In this document: positions 13,201-23,985 of the stretch, piece by piece
Layout of the letters: each line of letters opens with the position of its first letter
How positions within the stretch are numbered: the stretch's first letter is position 1
Assembly: GCA_032209605.1 (NCBI GenBank)
Contig: JASFXZ010000005.1
Location: 31,732,905-31,796,904, forward strand
Direction: 5' to 3'
Length of the DNA stretch: 64,000 nt
DNA from: Mactromeris polynyma
Lineage: Eukaryota; Mollusca; Bivalvia; Venerida; Mactridae
Notes under the pieces: model-generated
The model's database searches: none
The model's input: only the letters and a program-made list of their open reading frames with translations
What the model was told of the DNA's origin: nothing
Made by a program: the position numbers and the translations under genes

Positions 13201-16200
13201 TTATTGTGAGTCATCATTCTTTATTTTGATAAATATTTTATTTTGAGATAAGTGCTAACAAGATTTTGGATTATTTATTGATCAATCTTAGCTATTCTTT
13301 AAATTACAGCAACTGTTTCTAAAGTGTGGTCTGTTTGAATGGGATGTAGAGAATGAATGTTTGACCCGAGATAAAAATGGATTATGCATTCCTGTTAAAC
13401 AAGGTAATCAACTACGAATATGACTTAGGGTATTCTTCTTCACCTGATTAGCACAATTCAGGAAGTTGCGGAGTGTATTTATGGTTACACATGGTTATAT
13501 CCTGAAAATAAGCTGTGAAGTATGTTACCTTTCGGTAACGAATTGGTGTCCTTTTTAACACCAAGTTACTTTCAGGATCAGCTAACTTTTGTTAGACTTA
13601 CTCATCTCAGAAAATCAACATGTGCAGTAAGAGCAGCTGATTTTTAAAATGGGCCACCTTTTGAATATTTTGCTGCAAGAAATTGGTGGCTTAATCTTTT
13701 TTATCAAAACCCGGATTATTTTCGGGATTTCATGGTGAACGAGTTATTTTCTGACGCTACATAAGTATTACTTTGTCTTCTGTGTAACATAACACATTTT
13801 CAAATGGACAAAAACAAATATCCATGCTAAATACTGCTCTCTAAATTCGAAGGCCATAAAATTTGAATAATGACTACAAACATGTCCCAGATTTAGGTAG
13901 AATTCTGAAGCTTAACTAGTGCTGCGGCTGTAGGTCGTAAACATATGGGCCGTTTTCTCTAACAAGCTGGAAAAGAGTTTGGTTGGTAGATAAAGATTTT
14001 TTAATATGTTTTTCAAACAACAGACATTACTATATCTGACTCAGTATGCGGTAGTAGGTAAAATATCAGGGTCAGTCAAGTAACATGAAACAGAATATTA
14101 ATTTACTATGCCTAATGATACTATTCTATTCTACTCAAGGTGAACCTGGTCTGTTGTTGTTGCAGGTGAATAAACTACAAGTATACAGTGGATATAAAGG
14201 AAATCAAAAAATGTCAAACAGCAAGATTGTCTGGTAATTAGAGTATATGTTGTTGATTCTGTGAATATCAATGCTTGCACCAGGTTCTTGTGTCATGACA
14301 GGTGGGCCCATCACTCAGTGGCTAAATATGTAGGTCTTTGGAATAAGTGTGTTGACAAAATCACAATCTGTGTTTCTGTAGGCATTGTGTTGTTAGACAA
14401 TCATTTGAAATGTATCCATCTTTATAGTTCACTCCGCCTCTTCCTGTGTCTTACATCCAATGAGCATCCAGCATTTTTCAAATGTTTGGCCAACTTATCC
14501 ATTTATTATGGCATTTTGCACAATATCTATTAAGTGATTTAATTAAGTAAATCTGGTAAGTGATCAATATGACGGTAAACTATAAGCCGGTTATAACTCA
14601 CATATTAGAATTATAAACAAATTAATTTGCTTATAATTCCAATATATGAGCTATAGCCTATACTTAATAGGGTAATGTCTATCAGTTTCATAACATTTAT
14701 TGATTACATGTAATTAACAAAACAGCATTGCTCATTTTATGACATGGTGAGTTGCGAACTATCGTGCTATTTCGAATATTGATCTCTTATCTAGGCAGGT
14801 ATGACTGAATGGTTTTCAGTGTTTCCTTTTTAACAAATGTTAACAAATGTACAAGGTGAGTGTCAACCTCAGAACATTTTTCATGAATGATCTTGCTGTT
14901 TTTTAAGATCTCTGACAAAATTCAATCATTAAGATATATTTAATGCATAGTCTTGTTAAACTCAGTTGTAATAGACATTGAAATATTTAACATTGGTATA
15001 ATTTCATTTTGAAACTGTTGCAAATCAAGGTCAGCTCTATACATGTATAGGTACAAATACATGTAGTTTGTTTGTATACTTCCAGCGACGTAAGACGGAA
15101 AGGGGACCAGTACTTTAACTCTGGTGACTTGTTGAGTCGTGATAAACTGTATTTTCTATATTTTAAGGACAGAATAGGTGATACATTCAGGTAACGTATT
15201 AATTTGAATTCCATGAATTAAATTGTATTCCTTCCATACTATATGTATGTATATAGTAATATATTGGTTGCCCAGTAAAGTACTACACTCATCACGTCAA
15301 CTTACATCGTTGGACAACCACAATGGATGCATTATGTTACTCTTATAGGCAATGAACATAAAAGTTACTCATTGGTATCTGAAACGGAATAAATATTTTC
15401 AGTCTTATTCAAATGTTACAACATTTTATCTGACTTAGTAATTACATTTTAACAATACGATGTATATGTTATATTATAGATGGAAGGGAGAAAATGTATC
15501 TACAACAGAGGTCAGCAATTTATTGACAGAAGTTTCATTCGTTGTTGATGCTTGCGTTTATGGTGTTGAAATTCCTGGTTAGTAAATTGATATTTGATTT
15601 TACCCAACAGTTGGTATGGAGACTTAAAAAATACAGTCAAAAGTGTATGTCTTCCAAAAATACATCTTGATATTGATAGTGTGACACAGAGAGACAGGAC
15701 TAAAATGACTGTTACATAATCATCACACGTTATTGTCATCACATAATATATCATAACAATTAATATCAGAATGATAGCAGTAGCAATTCTAACTTTACAC
15801 TTGATCCTTTGATAAAATGTTACTCTGTTGAGTGAAATGATTGTGACTGATCTATCTGTCCTACATAGATATATCTGAAACTAAGTTCTTATTTAGTTGC
15901 ACGTTGGCCAATTGGAGTTATTATTGTCACTTGGGCATAAGCTAATCTTTGTATATGATAGATTTGCTGACAAGGAAGGATGTGTACATAAACCAGCGAT
16001 GAGTATGACCCCAATGAGCCTATATGTAACCTGAATGTAGCAAATAATGAACAAATAAATACGAACTCTCTAGAGAAACACCTTTTAGGCGATGCAGTTT
16101 TGGCTGTGGTGATAGGACGTTGCTCTAGAGAGGTTAAATCTGTTGGTTGTAAAATGTTACTGCAAGAATATTGATAAAGTTGTTGAAAACATGTTGCTCA

Positions 16201-16617
16201 ATATTAGGCAGCTGTAGAAAGCTTGCACCGTAAGGTAAATCTCCACAAATTTTGCATCGTAAGGTAAAATGTAACACTGATGTAATGATTACAGGTTTTG
16301 ATGGAAAAGCTGGCATGGCGACATTGTTAATGGATCCAGAGTCTCAACCAGTGACCTCCGTCGAACTAAAGACTATATCTGACTACTGTCAACAAGCATT
16401 GCCTGTGTACGCTATCCCGATGTTCTTACGTTTAAAATGGGAGGAGTTGGACATGACCTCAACAAATAAACAATCGAAAGTGAAACTTAAACAAGAAGGA
16501 TTCGACAACAGATTAACTAGTGATCCCGTGTACTACTATGACAAATCCAGCAAATCATACATGCCTGTTACCATGGAAACTTACGAGGATATTACAAAAA
16601 AGAAAATTGGATTTTGA
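6959..16617 (+). CDS. SLC27A-type fatty-acid transport protein / very-long-chain acyl-CoA synthetase (12 coding exons, complete)
   Basis: Spliced coding sequence of 1878 nt (625 codons plus stop), the usual FATP length (about 620-640). Exons: 6959-7201, 8045-8162, 9018-9128, 9602-9817, 11498-11656, 12094-12218, 12619-12810, 13310-13403, 14140-14233, 15086-15190, 15480-15577, 16295-16617; every junction is GT-AG and keeps frame. The family activates long or very-long-chain fatty acids with ATP and CoA and aids uptake at ER, peroxisomal or plasma membranes. Seen here: an N-terminal hydrophobic segment (residues ~2-29), the P-loop [18 protein letters not shown] (~222), YASTEG (362-367), YFNSGD (460-465, Asp465), RIGDTFRWKGEN (480-491, Arg480) and a C-terminal [11 protein letters not shown]. 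Which vertebrate paralogue (SLC27A1-6) it matches best cannot be decided by eye, so no symbol is given. The ATG at 6959 is the first in the exon and matches the family N-terminus. Confidence 0.93.
8045..8162 (+). CDS. SLC27A coding exon 2
   Basis: Starts [13 protein letters not shown] after acceptor TTTGCAG and ends after IYL plus one base at donor GTACGT (phase 1). Corresponds to the early N-terminal domain conserved in FATPs (the vertebrate YREVDELANRVA-like motif). Confidence 0.9.
9018..9128 (+). CDS. SLC27A coding exon 3
   Basis: Acceptor ATTTTAG, donor GTAAGT, phase 1 at both ends. Encodes [20 protein letters not shown], matching the FATP 'LG...NTNLR' block of the acyl-CoA synthetase fold. 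Confidence 0.9.
9602..9817 (+). CDS. SLC27A coding exon 4
   Basis: Acceptor TATTTCAG, donor GTAATT, phase 1 at both ends. Ends with [13 protein letters not shown], the first half of the AMP-binding P-loop, which is split by the intron at its last Gly. Confidence 0.92.
9818..11497. other. SLC27A intron 4 (1.7 kb)
   Basis: No exon-like segment is seen. Near 11305-11346 the words TTGCTCTAGAGAGGTTTAAT and GGTTGTAAATATTTACT recur in variant form at 16118-16160 in the last intron, so a short dispersed repeat is present in both introns. Confidence 0.4.
11498..11656 (+). CDS. SLC27A coding exon 5
   Basis: Acceptor TTAATTAG, donor GTATGT, phase 1 at both ends. Continues the P-loop as [12 protein letters not shown] and includes [15 protein letters not shown], the conserved PLYH motif. 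Confidence 0.92.
11815..11920. repeat. Palindromic (MITE-like) insertion in SLC27A intron 5
   Basis: Left arm begins TCATTGGTATTTAT and contains AGAAACTGAGC. The right arm contains GCTCAGTTTCT and ends ATAAATACCAATGA. The arms (~34 bp, with few mismatches) flank about 40 bp of spacer. Such a structure suggests a small foldback element; no transposase or clear target duplication was identified. Confidence 0.6.
12094..12218 (+). CDS. SLC27A coding exon 6
   Basis: Acceptor TTCTTACAG, donor GTATAT, phase 1 in and phase 0 out. Encodes [12 protein letters not shown] and [10 protein letters not shown], the typical FATP motif (family form [10 protein letters not shown]). Confidence 0.92.
12619..12810 (+). 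CDS. SLC27A coding exon 7
   Basis: Acceptor TACTTCAG, donor GTATTT, phase 0 at both ends. Encodes [19 protein letters not shown] and [15 protein letters not shown], the adenine-binding region of the family. Confidence 0.92.
13310..13403 (+). CDS. SLC27A coding exon 8
   Basis: Acceptor AAATTACAG, donor GTAATC, phase 0 in and phase 1 out. Encodes [20 protein letters not shown], matching the FATP stretch between the adenine motif and the GEPGLL motif. Confidence 0.85.
14140..14233 (+). CDS. SLC27A coding exon 9
   Basis: Acceptor TACTCAAG, donor GTAATT, phase 1 in and phase 2 out. Begins [10 protein letters not shown] and includes SGYKGNQ. The donor was chosen because TG plus the first base of exon 10 gives an in-frame Cys; reading through would meet a stop at once. 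Confidence 0.85.
14587..14660. repeat. Near-perfect hairpin in SLC27A intron 9
   Basis: Arms GGTTATAACTCACATATTAG and the continuing AATTATAAACAAATT are mirrored by AATTTGCTTATAATT and CCAATATATGAGCTATAGCC, giving a ~70-bp palindrome with almost no loop. It could be a foldback element or a cruciform-prone site. Confidence 0.6.
15086..15190 (+). CDS. SLC27A coding exon 10
   Basis: Acceptor ACTTCCAG, donor GTAACG, phase 2 at both ends. Encodes [11 protein letters not shown] and [10 protein letters not shown], which carry the ribose-binding Asp and the conserved Arg of adenylate-forming enzymes. Confidence 0.92.
15480..15577 (+). CDS. SLC27A coding exon 11
   Basis: Acceptor ATTATAG, donor GTTAGT, phase 2 in and phase 1 out. 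Encodes [16 protein letters not shown], the FATP/VLACS signature (family form RWKGENVATTEV), and VYGVEIPG. Confidence 0.92.
16118..16160. repeat. Short dispersed repeat shared by two SLC27A introns
   Basis: TTGCTCTAGAGAGGTTAAAT and GGTTGTAAAATGTTACT closely match the segment at 11305-11346 in intron 4 (same order, same strand). The family is unknown. Confidence 0.45.
16295..16617 (+). CDS. SLC27A coding exon 12 (terminal)
   Basis: Acceptor ATTACAG, phase 1 in, stop TGA at 16615-16617. Encodes [31 protein letters not shown] and [11 protein letters not shown], ending TKKKIGF. I do not see a canonical SKL-type peroxisomal signal at the C-terminus. Confidence 0.92.
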
Positions 16618-16810
16618 AGACATTTGATTACCTCAAAGACGTTATACCATTTAGGTCTTTGATGAACTATAGTGCCTAAATATCATCAAAGTTCTCTATC
16701 GGTAGCTATTTTTATATGCCTGATGCCTACCACACAATTTTACAATGTGCCCCAGTCACTATTTATATACAGTTACAACCTGCCAATAAAGACACACACT
16801 GGAGCCGACA
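16618..16810 (+). terminator. SLC27A 3' UTR with poly(A) signal
   Basis: AATAAA at 16785-16790, about 170 nt after the stop codon, is the first canonical polyadenylation signal downstream. The cleavage site is inferred to lie 10-30 nt later. Confidence 0.6.
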
Positions 16811-18389
16811 TGAAATGTTGGATTAGGAAGATTGTTGGATGTTGCAGATTTTCATAGTTCGTTGAATATTCAAAATATTATATGTATAAGTAATATAGTA
16901 TACACATTAATTGTCACTTCATAGTCAACAGGGAAACAAACATGTCAATGATATCCAAGAAGGGATAGTTGTGTGACTTACTATAGCTGAAGTATTCATG
17001 TATATTTTGCTTGCTTCTGTAGCCAAAATCAGCCAAATATAAACTTTGTTAATAACTTTCAATTTGTTTGATGGAATATAATAGTGTGTGATTTTAGTTT
17101 GGCTTTGCTGATAAAGGTTGTCCCAACAATTTCATACATGCATATGTTGTACATATTCGGTCCAAACATTTCCAAATATATATAATTTATATTCCGTTAA
17201 TCATATTCTGTTTTTTCATTTCTAAACATGTTTTTGTTGTTGTTTAATGTAAATATTAACAGATATACAACAATGGCTACATCCCATTATAAACAGGTGC
17301 TGGTAAATCTTTATGTTCTCTCTTATACTTCCAATCCATACCTGTCAGCTGTATAGAGGAATTCTAAAATGTGTCTTACATTTCATTTACAAATCTTCAA
17401 AACAAGATAATTGGGCTGCAAATGTGTTGAGTGAATGATTAAAATGAAGACACTTCATTATCGGCATAAATGATCAGTGTGACGCATAAACTAAAAATCT
17501 GTTAAGGGACTATCAAGCAATTGCTTATTGGAACCACAACCGGCATAAAATCGAGTCTAGTGCATCCTAACGTGAACAAATGTTTCTAAATAACAGACAA
17601 CCTTGTGCCAGTGTAAAGCTATACATGTGCCGTCGAAGTGGTAAAATACGGTGAGCGATGCCACTTTTCATGAGAAACAAGATTTCGCCGATGCCAACAA
17701 TAAACTTTAGAAAGTTATGCAAGTTCTAGACGATCGGGTTTTGGTATTTGTTCCCAACCTTTACATTTAACATAAGGCATAAGCAATCCTGTGTGGATCT
17801 ATATCCCCAGATTTTTAATTTTACACATATAAACCTCTAAAAGGGAAAAAATCAGAATATGTTATAGCATTGGTAGTAGTGCTGCATAAGTCATAATGGC
17901 ATAATTGACTTTAAGTTTATTTTTATTTTTATTTAAAGTTGTTCTGTGTAATTTGGATTATCTCATCGCACGTGGGATGGGCGACTCTTGTTGCGAACGT
18001 CATAACATATTTGACAAAAGAGAGTTTAATAATCTCACATACTTGATTTTGTGACAGTAATTATTCAGTTACTGATTCATTGTACATTTTTAGTATACAC
18101 AATATACGACAACACGCACGTGGACCAGCTTGATCACAGTCACCTGTGCAATATAAACTGTGAAAATACACAAAAGGTTGAAAGACAATACACCAAACAC
18201 ATGTATATACTTAACAACTTTTCTAAGTATACAGGTAATAAATTTCCGATTTCTCAAAAATTAATAATCATATTAAGCTAACATTTTCTAGGGATGTATC
18301 ATCAGTTCAATCATACACAATTTATAACAAGTTATAACAAATGCATTGAGTTGCAACAGTAACAAGAAAACAACACCCTATATCAAAAG
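16811..18389. other. Intergenic, no gene seen
   Basis: AT-rich sequence downstream of SLC27A. The short open frames show no recognisable domain, and no repeat structure stands out. Confidence 0.45.
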
Positions 18390-18394
18390 TCACA

Positions 18395-19151
18395 CTTTTG
18401 AACAAGATTGGACTGTACCACTGCCAAACACCTAGAGCGCATAGAAATTATGTAATTTCTGATATAGGCCTGTGTGATATCGTCCCATTGTTGTACCAGG
18501 GCATTTTCCAGTTCTTGAACTGTACCTTGAGGTTGAGGTTACCTTCTTACCCGCCGATCCAGTTTGTCCCAAAGGTGCTCAGTCGGATTGAGATCTTGTG
18601 ATATCGAGCATAGGACCATAGCCCAATCGACCCTAGAGAAGCGTCGGTGACGTCTGACCCATAGAGGTATTGCTTGTTGGTGTCTAGGAAGAAGCACGAT
18701 GCCATTGTAAGGTCGTCTAGCTCGAAGTCCTCGAAGAATCCCAATGGTTCTACTGGCTGAAAGAGACGCAGGTCGTAATCGTTCCCGGAGTTGCTGTCGT
18801 ACAATAACGGCCTCTTGTTGTAGAGTTGTTATTCTTCGACGGACCGCTCTTGGTTCGTCAGCAAAACTTCCAGTGCGTACTGACTTGTCCATCAACTTTG
18901 CTATGGTATTGATGTTTACCAAAGTGTCTAGCAACCTAGAAAAGAAATGAAGATTGCAAACCTGCATTCCTTTACTTAACAAAAAGGAAAAAACAAAGCC
19001 GTTGCGCAATATATTCTTATTGATTGTGCTTCTAAAGTTACAAAAGAACGACTGAATAAAATGTTTCACTTTTTGATTTTTTAAAAACCTGTCGCAATGT
19101 GATGCCACTTTGTACCATTCCCACGACACGGCCCCGTTCCTCTATCGTCAT
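18395..19151 (-). pseudogene. Deleted Tc1-type transposase with intron-like insert
   Basis: On the minus strand a start at 19151 gives MTIEERGRVVGMVQSGITLR, typical of the N-terminal helix-turn-helix of Tc1-like transposases. The frame is interrupted at 19088-18936 and resumes as VARHFGKH, then shifts frame to RTGSFADEPR and LQQLRERLRPASLSASRT-like text, LRARRPYNGIVL, and jumps to SQDLNPTEHLWDKLDRRVRR. A further shift yields TVQELENALVQQWDDITQAY, the usual C-terminus. The catalytic core containing the first two acidic residues is missing, so the copy is inactive. No convincing terminal inverted repeats were found at its edges. Confidence 0.8.
18936..19088 (-). other. 153-bp GT...AG insert inside the Tc1 fragment
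   Basis: On the minus strand CAG|GTTTTT opens the segment and a pyrimidine-rich TTTCTTTTCTAG closes it. Removing it joins 'TLRQ' to 'VARHFGKH', which restores the usual Tc1 motif exactly. The insert is a multiple of three and happens to lack stops in one frame. It is either a genuine intron or an insertion that mimics one. Confidence 0.55.
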
Positions 19152-21560
19152 CCGACGTATATCTTCTGAATGCAAGGCGAGTTTTGTATTTCGTAATCCA
19201 CTGGCTTCAATGTGTATACGTAAAAACGATTAATACACTCGGAATGGGGCGATAATGGCAAAAAGCACGAAATGCACGTGCTCTCCAGGACCATGCGGCG
19301 TGACGTTTTCTGATAAAACTGTTCGTCGCATTATACAGATCTTTGTGTACAATAAAAGCAGAAAAAATTAAAACGTTATATTTTATAACAACCGAAATAT
19401 TTAAAAATGAAAATGTACACTTACAAAAGTTGTTTAAGACACTAAAAGATTACTCCATTGCTGCTTTTATTTAATCTTGTACACAACTATCATTGCTATA
19501 TTCCATGTTTGATACTGTATTTGTAAATATATAATTATTGTCTTGGCCATCTCATATTTATGTTTATTTTGTTAATGGTCAAAGCCACTGTATGTGCAGA
19601 TTATACTAATAAACGTATAGTTAACTTGTTACAAAATAGAAAGAAAAAATGTGGCAAATTACATTTGATAATCATATAGGTTAACTGATCACGTGCATTG
19701 TGTATGGTATGTGCCTAATCAATGATCGCTCTACTTTTGATAGTCATTATTTTGTTATAAATATTTGCGATTGTCATATAAGGTTTGAAATCATAGTACT
19801 GTAGTGTGCACCCATAGTATAATAATTTTCGCTGTATTTTAAGCCAGAACGAAAGTCCAGATTTTAAAATTGTCCTCAAGTTATTCAAAGTTTATCATTA
19901 GTAAATCCTGCTGAATAAATGAAGATCTGTCCAAAGTGATCCCCTTTCTTATGTGACATTGTTTGGTTTGTTTTGCCTTTGTTTTTGTTTACATTGGGAT
20001 TTACGCCGTTGTTCAACAACGGCGGCCAGTTGACCTAACCAGTTTTCCTGGAAATAAATATCAACCGGTACTAACTTGCTCCTCCGCAAGCAACTGACAA
20101 TTTCTCCGCATGTGGAGAACATGACCGCACCTAATGTCACGGAAGAGCATAACCCGTCCAAACCGGAAGTCGAATCCGGACCTGCCGTTTGACATATAAT
20201 CACATATACAAGGCTTAAACACTCAAATGTATTAACATCAATTCAATCTGCACAACAGTGAATGAACATTTATAAGCACGGAAATAGATGTCGGGTTTTA
20301 TGTTCCGAGGGGTATCTCATGAAGCGTTAATTCACGACAGGACGAGTTGTCTTCCGTATCAAAAATTAAGCTTAAAAATTAACGTTTTAGTTCAGAAATA
20401 GTAAAAGTGGTAAAGGTAACTAGGCAAATAGGTAACTATTTAATCATTTAAACATTTATAAATAGTACTTGTTTCACCTTGCAAGTTATATTTGCAAACG
20501 TGGAGGTAACGCGTTTAACACAATTTTATTTATCTCGATTATTTTCCATTGTATATCACTTATGGCGTGTATGTCTTTACAAGGCTAAACATGTATGTGA
20601 TTGCACGGGAATCGCGAGCGCTAGGTACACTCATAAACAATAGCTAGCAAATCCACATCAATTGTGATAGTGAATTCTAAAGCATTTCGTTCGTGTTTTA
20701 TAGGGTAAGATATCAAGAATTAACTTCGTGTGAAATTTAAACAAAATACGTGCCTCTATGATAAAAACTTAAGAAGTCCATAGTAGGGCACAGTATTGCA
20801 AAGTTTTACAATCTATACGACGAAATGCGTTAGTAGGCTAAGAAGATAAAGTATTATGTTTTAAGCATATATTCACCAATAATTCGAAAACATAGACAAT
20901 TACAATTAGCATTTGATGTCTGTTTGGAATCATTTCATGATCCAATTCAGACATGAGAAACGCAAATAGGGTTTGCGCCTTTAAATCAAATTCTGCGTTA
21001 AACTTTTGAGAAAAAAACATGTTTAAGTACCTATTCCGATGTCCACATCCGACCTCGGATGTCCGTTGCACATGTCTATTAATAGAGAGTCAAGTCGAAA
21101 TTATGCCCACCCCGTGAATACAACCGTATTTTCATGGACCTGTTTTTGTCTTCTTTCATATTCTAACTTGATCATAAGGCGACCATCTCATTGACCTCAC
21201 ATCTCAGACCATCTTTCATAAGAATCGACGGTCTTATTATTGAGGCTTATTAGTCGCTGGCCAGGCTTCTATTTTTATTCCTTTTTCATTTCGTTCGTGA
21301 GAGGAGCGTTTCTATTGTTCAAAAGATGTCATAACATTACAACATTGATTTTTTACCGAGAGAATAAATCAACAAAAAAAGGTTTTAAAATACTTCAATG
21401 AAAATGCAACTTTTATGTGATTGTCTAGTTGACCAGGGACCGTATACGTTATAGTGTGTTCCGGAGTTGACTTAAAACCTATTTGTGCTGAAAATAACTG
21501 ATCCCTAAAGAGTGCAAACTTTTTGCATAATAAAGACATTTTTTATTTCTAATTAATTTT
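19152..21560. other. Intergenic, no gene seen
   Basis: No supported gene. A relatively GC-rich patch at 19949-20203 has an 84-codon minus-strand frame, but it matches nothing I recognise and has no splice context. The rest is AT-rich. Confidence 0.4.
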
Positions 21561-21562
21561 GT

Positions 21563-21642
21563 CAACCCGACTTTCTAAGTCGATAGAGAATGCGACTCTT
21601 AGCAGCGAGATTGTGGGTTGGAGCCCCACGTTTGGCGCTTAC
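21563..21642 (+). repeat. tRNA-derived SINE head (tRNA-like, degenerate)
   Basis: CTAAGTCGATAGAGAATGCG resembles an A box region. GTGGGTTGGAGCCCCAC forms a T-arm-like stem with a B box close to GGTTCGANNCC. The acceptor arms do not pair convincingly, so this is more likely a SINE head or tRNA relic than a working tRNA gene. Confidence 0.45.
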
Positions 21643-22080
21643 GTATGTCCATATTTCGATTTTTTTAATTTTTGAACACCTACAGTGACCTGTTTCCTGT
21701 AGAAAAATTTTGATAGAAAAAATAGATCTTTATAAACAATAGCCGTTTACATTTTCTCCAAAGACAATGATGATTTACTTTTTTATTTACATCATTAAGT
21801 GTGAGGCCCTACAAAATTGAATATATACTGAAAGAAAAAGCTTAGCAAGTTTTTGATATTACCGTTATGGTTATTTATATAACAAAACACCTGCACAAAA
21901 TGTATACACAATAGCCAGCACGACCCAGAGAACAGGTTTTAAGTAAAATTGTATGCTTCGGTGAATTTGTTAGGCTAAAATGTCTAAAAATCTCCAAACA
22001 ATAGGTAACACGTGCAGCACGTAAATTGTTCAGTATAAAAGGTCAAAACCAAACTATTCCTACAACCATATAAACCGAAC
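21643..22080. other. Intergenic, AT-rich
   Basis: No gene or clear repeat seen. It may contain the SINE body following 21642 and the decayed 3' flank of the next element. Confidence 0.35.
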
Positions 22081-23912
22081 TTAAAAATATATAAATGATG
22101 GCAGGTCGGTCGAAGTTTTAAGGATGTGATTAGCAGATTCACAGTTGTTGTGAGTCCAATTAAGTGGCACTTTCTTGCTGTTTACTGGGGTGATAACGTA
22201 CTTCTGTAGTATTGGTATAAGTCTTTCACTGAAGTAAGGCATGAACTTTTTATCACCCACGGTGTTATCCAACGTTGCCCCCATGGATTTGACGGCATTT
22301 ACTCTGTGGTCCATGGTGTCCACATGTTGTGATGCCACTATGCCTTGATCGCCGTAAATAGCATCCGTTATCTTCTGTCTGTCTGTTTTCGGATAACCTA
22401 CCATGTCCTCCGAATACTTTGTCGTGTTTTGTCGGAGGTGTCGTGTACACAAAGTATGTGTAGCTTCTTGAAAGCAGCGTTCAATTGCTTCCTCGTCCGC
22501 CCGATTACAAATTTCTGGATTTCCTTTTCCGTCAGGTTGTCTGTAATGGCGTGCATAAATGACGAATATGTTTTACCCGACGAATTTGTATGAATAAACG
22601 TTGGTCCGAATGTTATTGGATGTTGTTTGGTTGTGCGTCTTAGCACTGATAAGTCTTTGAATACAGTAGGAGTGACGAAGAAGTCCCTAAGGTTGTATGT
22701 CTTGTCGACACCCAGTACGGTTCTGCCAGTCCCACAGAAACGTTTTAAATCTATTATTTGTTGATCGGTCATCAGGGTAACGACAGGGTGTACATTTCCT
22801 TTCGTGTGCTTTACACTATATACAAAGTCATCTCTTCCACGTAAATAATTTGGTCAGCGACATTGCTTGGCGTCTGGTCTGTTTCGTTCGCATTATATTT
22901 GAAATTTCTTAGTTGTTTAACATTTCTTTGTTTTGAATAGTCATCACTTGTTGTCTTATTCATATTCTGTTCTACCGTTTTTACGGATGCAGACTTACGT
23001 TGCTTCTTCAGCTGCCGACACACTTCTGGCTGTGTGCGTATATAATGTGCACCATTGGCATATTTGCTGTGTTGGTGCGGGATTCGTCCGGGAAATGTCC
23101 CTACGTACTGCACAATGGCGATGTCTGTACTTAGATGGGGCAATGAACTCGGTGCTTACGCGATCCATGGCATCGTCTCTTGAAGTTGTTACTGGCCGTT
23201 AACGAGTTATACAAGCGTCTGATAACTAATATCTCGTCAACACTTAGCGGTTCGAATATTCTCTGTTTGTTTTTCATTCTTTCAACGCAATATTCGCTGT
23301 TTCTTCTGACGACAACGACCATTCTATTGTTCTTGTATATGTAGTTATAAGGTGGAGACGTACCTTTGCCCCAGGCTCCACAGGCTCCACATCATCCCAT
23401 TTCCTTTCCGCTCAACGTTTTTTCTGTTGTCAACAACATAGTAATACCCATCTTTGCGTCCCATTGGAATTTCAACCATAATAGTGTAAGGTCGGTTGTA
23501 TACGGACATCGTCTCTGTCACATCCATGAATTTGGAAAGTGGGCCGGTACTGAATTCCTCCTCTGACTCTCTGTGTTTGCTGTCTGCTCGTCGTCCACTG
23601 TGTCGCCATTTTCACTAGTCGGTGCGCAAAGCGCCGCATCCCGAAGTTGACTACCGACATCATGAGCAATTATGGCGTCGGACTTGCTCAAATTCAGGGG
23701 GGTCTCGTCCTCCTCGACCACAACGGACAAATCTGAGACAAAGTGGTTTTCTGGCGATTTATCCAACGCGCAATCGTCGTATAGCATGTCACCAGTGTCA
23801 CTAGTCGGTGCGTAAAGCGCCGCATCCCGAAGGTGACTACCGACATCGTGATCAATGGTGGCGTCGGGCGAGTTAACTGGCGGAAGTGGTTGTTCAATGT
23901 GGGTTGGTTCAT
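22081..23912 (-). pseudogene. Decayed MULE-like transposase
   Basis: Read on the minus strand, fragments in several frames form one protein: MVEIPMGRKDGYYYVVDNRK (from ~23475), a basic region with VVRRNSEYCVERMKNKQRIF (~23300), IVQYVGTFPGRIPHQH (~23110), MTDQQIIDLKRFCGTGRTVL and GVDKTYNLRDFFVTPTVF (22772 down to ~22680), FGPTFIHTNSS, then CTRHLRQNTTKYSEDMVGYP (~22450) and NNCESANHILK (~22130). A leading Asp in 'GVDK', a C-x2-H ('CTRH') and a later NNxxE are the layout of Mutator-like DDE transposases. At least four frameshifts are present, and the region where the second Asp is expected reads IGRTRKQ without it. Inactive relic; assignment to the MULE superfamily is by motif layout only. Confidence 0.7.
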
Positions 23913-23985
23913 AGTCTTCTACAGTAATGGTTTCTTCAGTGTCACTCAGTGCTGCAAACCGATTGCTGACCGAAACCGTCTGTGC
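23613..23985. repeat. 186-bp internal tandem duplication in the MULE-like relic
   Basis: CACTAGTCGGTGCGCAAAGC at 23613 recurs as CACTAGTCGGTGCGTAAAGC at 23799, and the following CGCCGCATCCCGAAG and GACTACCGACATC segments match as well. The 186-bp offset equals 62 codons, so the duplication kept the minus-strand frame (DVGSxLRDAAL appears twice). Confidence 0.7.

Noticed and set aside
19949..20203. 84-codon minus-strand gene in a GC-richer patch
   Set aside because: No recognisable domain, splice partners or conservation evidence.
21563..21642. Functional tRNA gene
   Set aside because: Box-like motifs and a T-arm exist, but the acceptor and anticodon arms do not fold convincingly.
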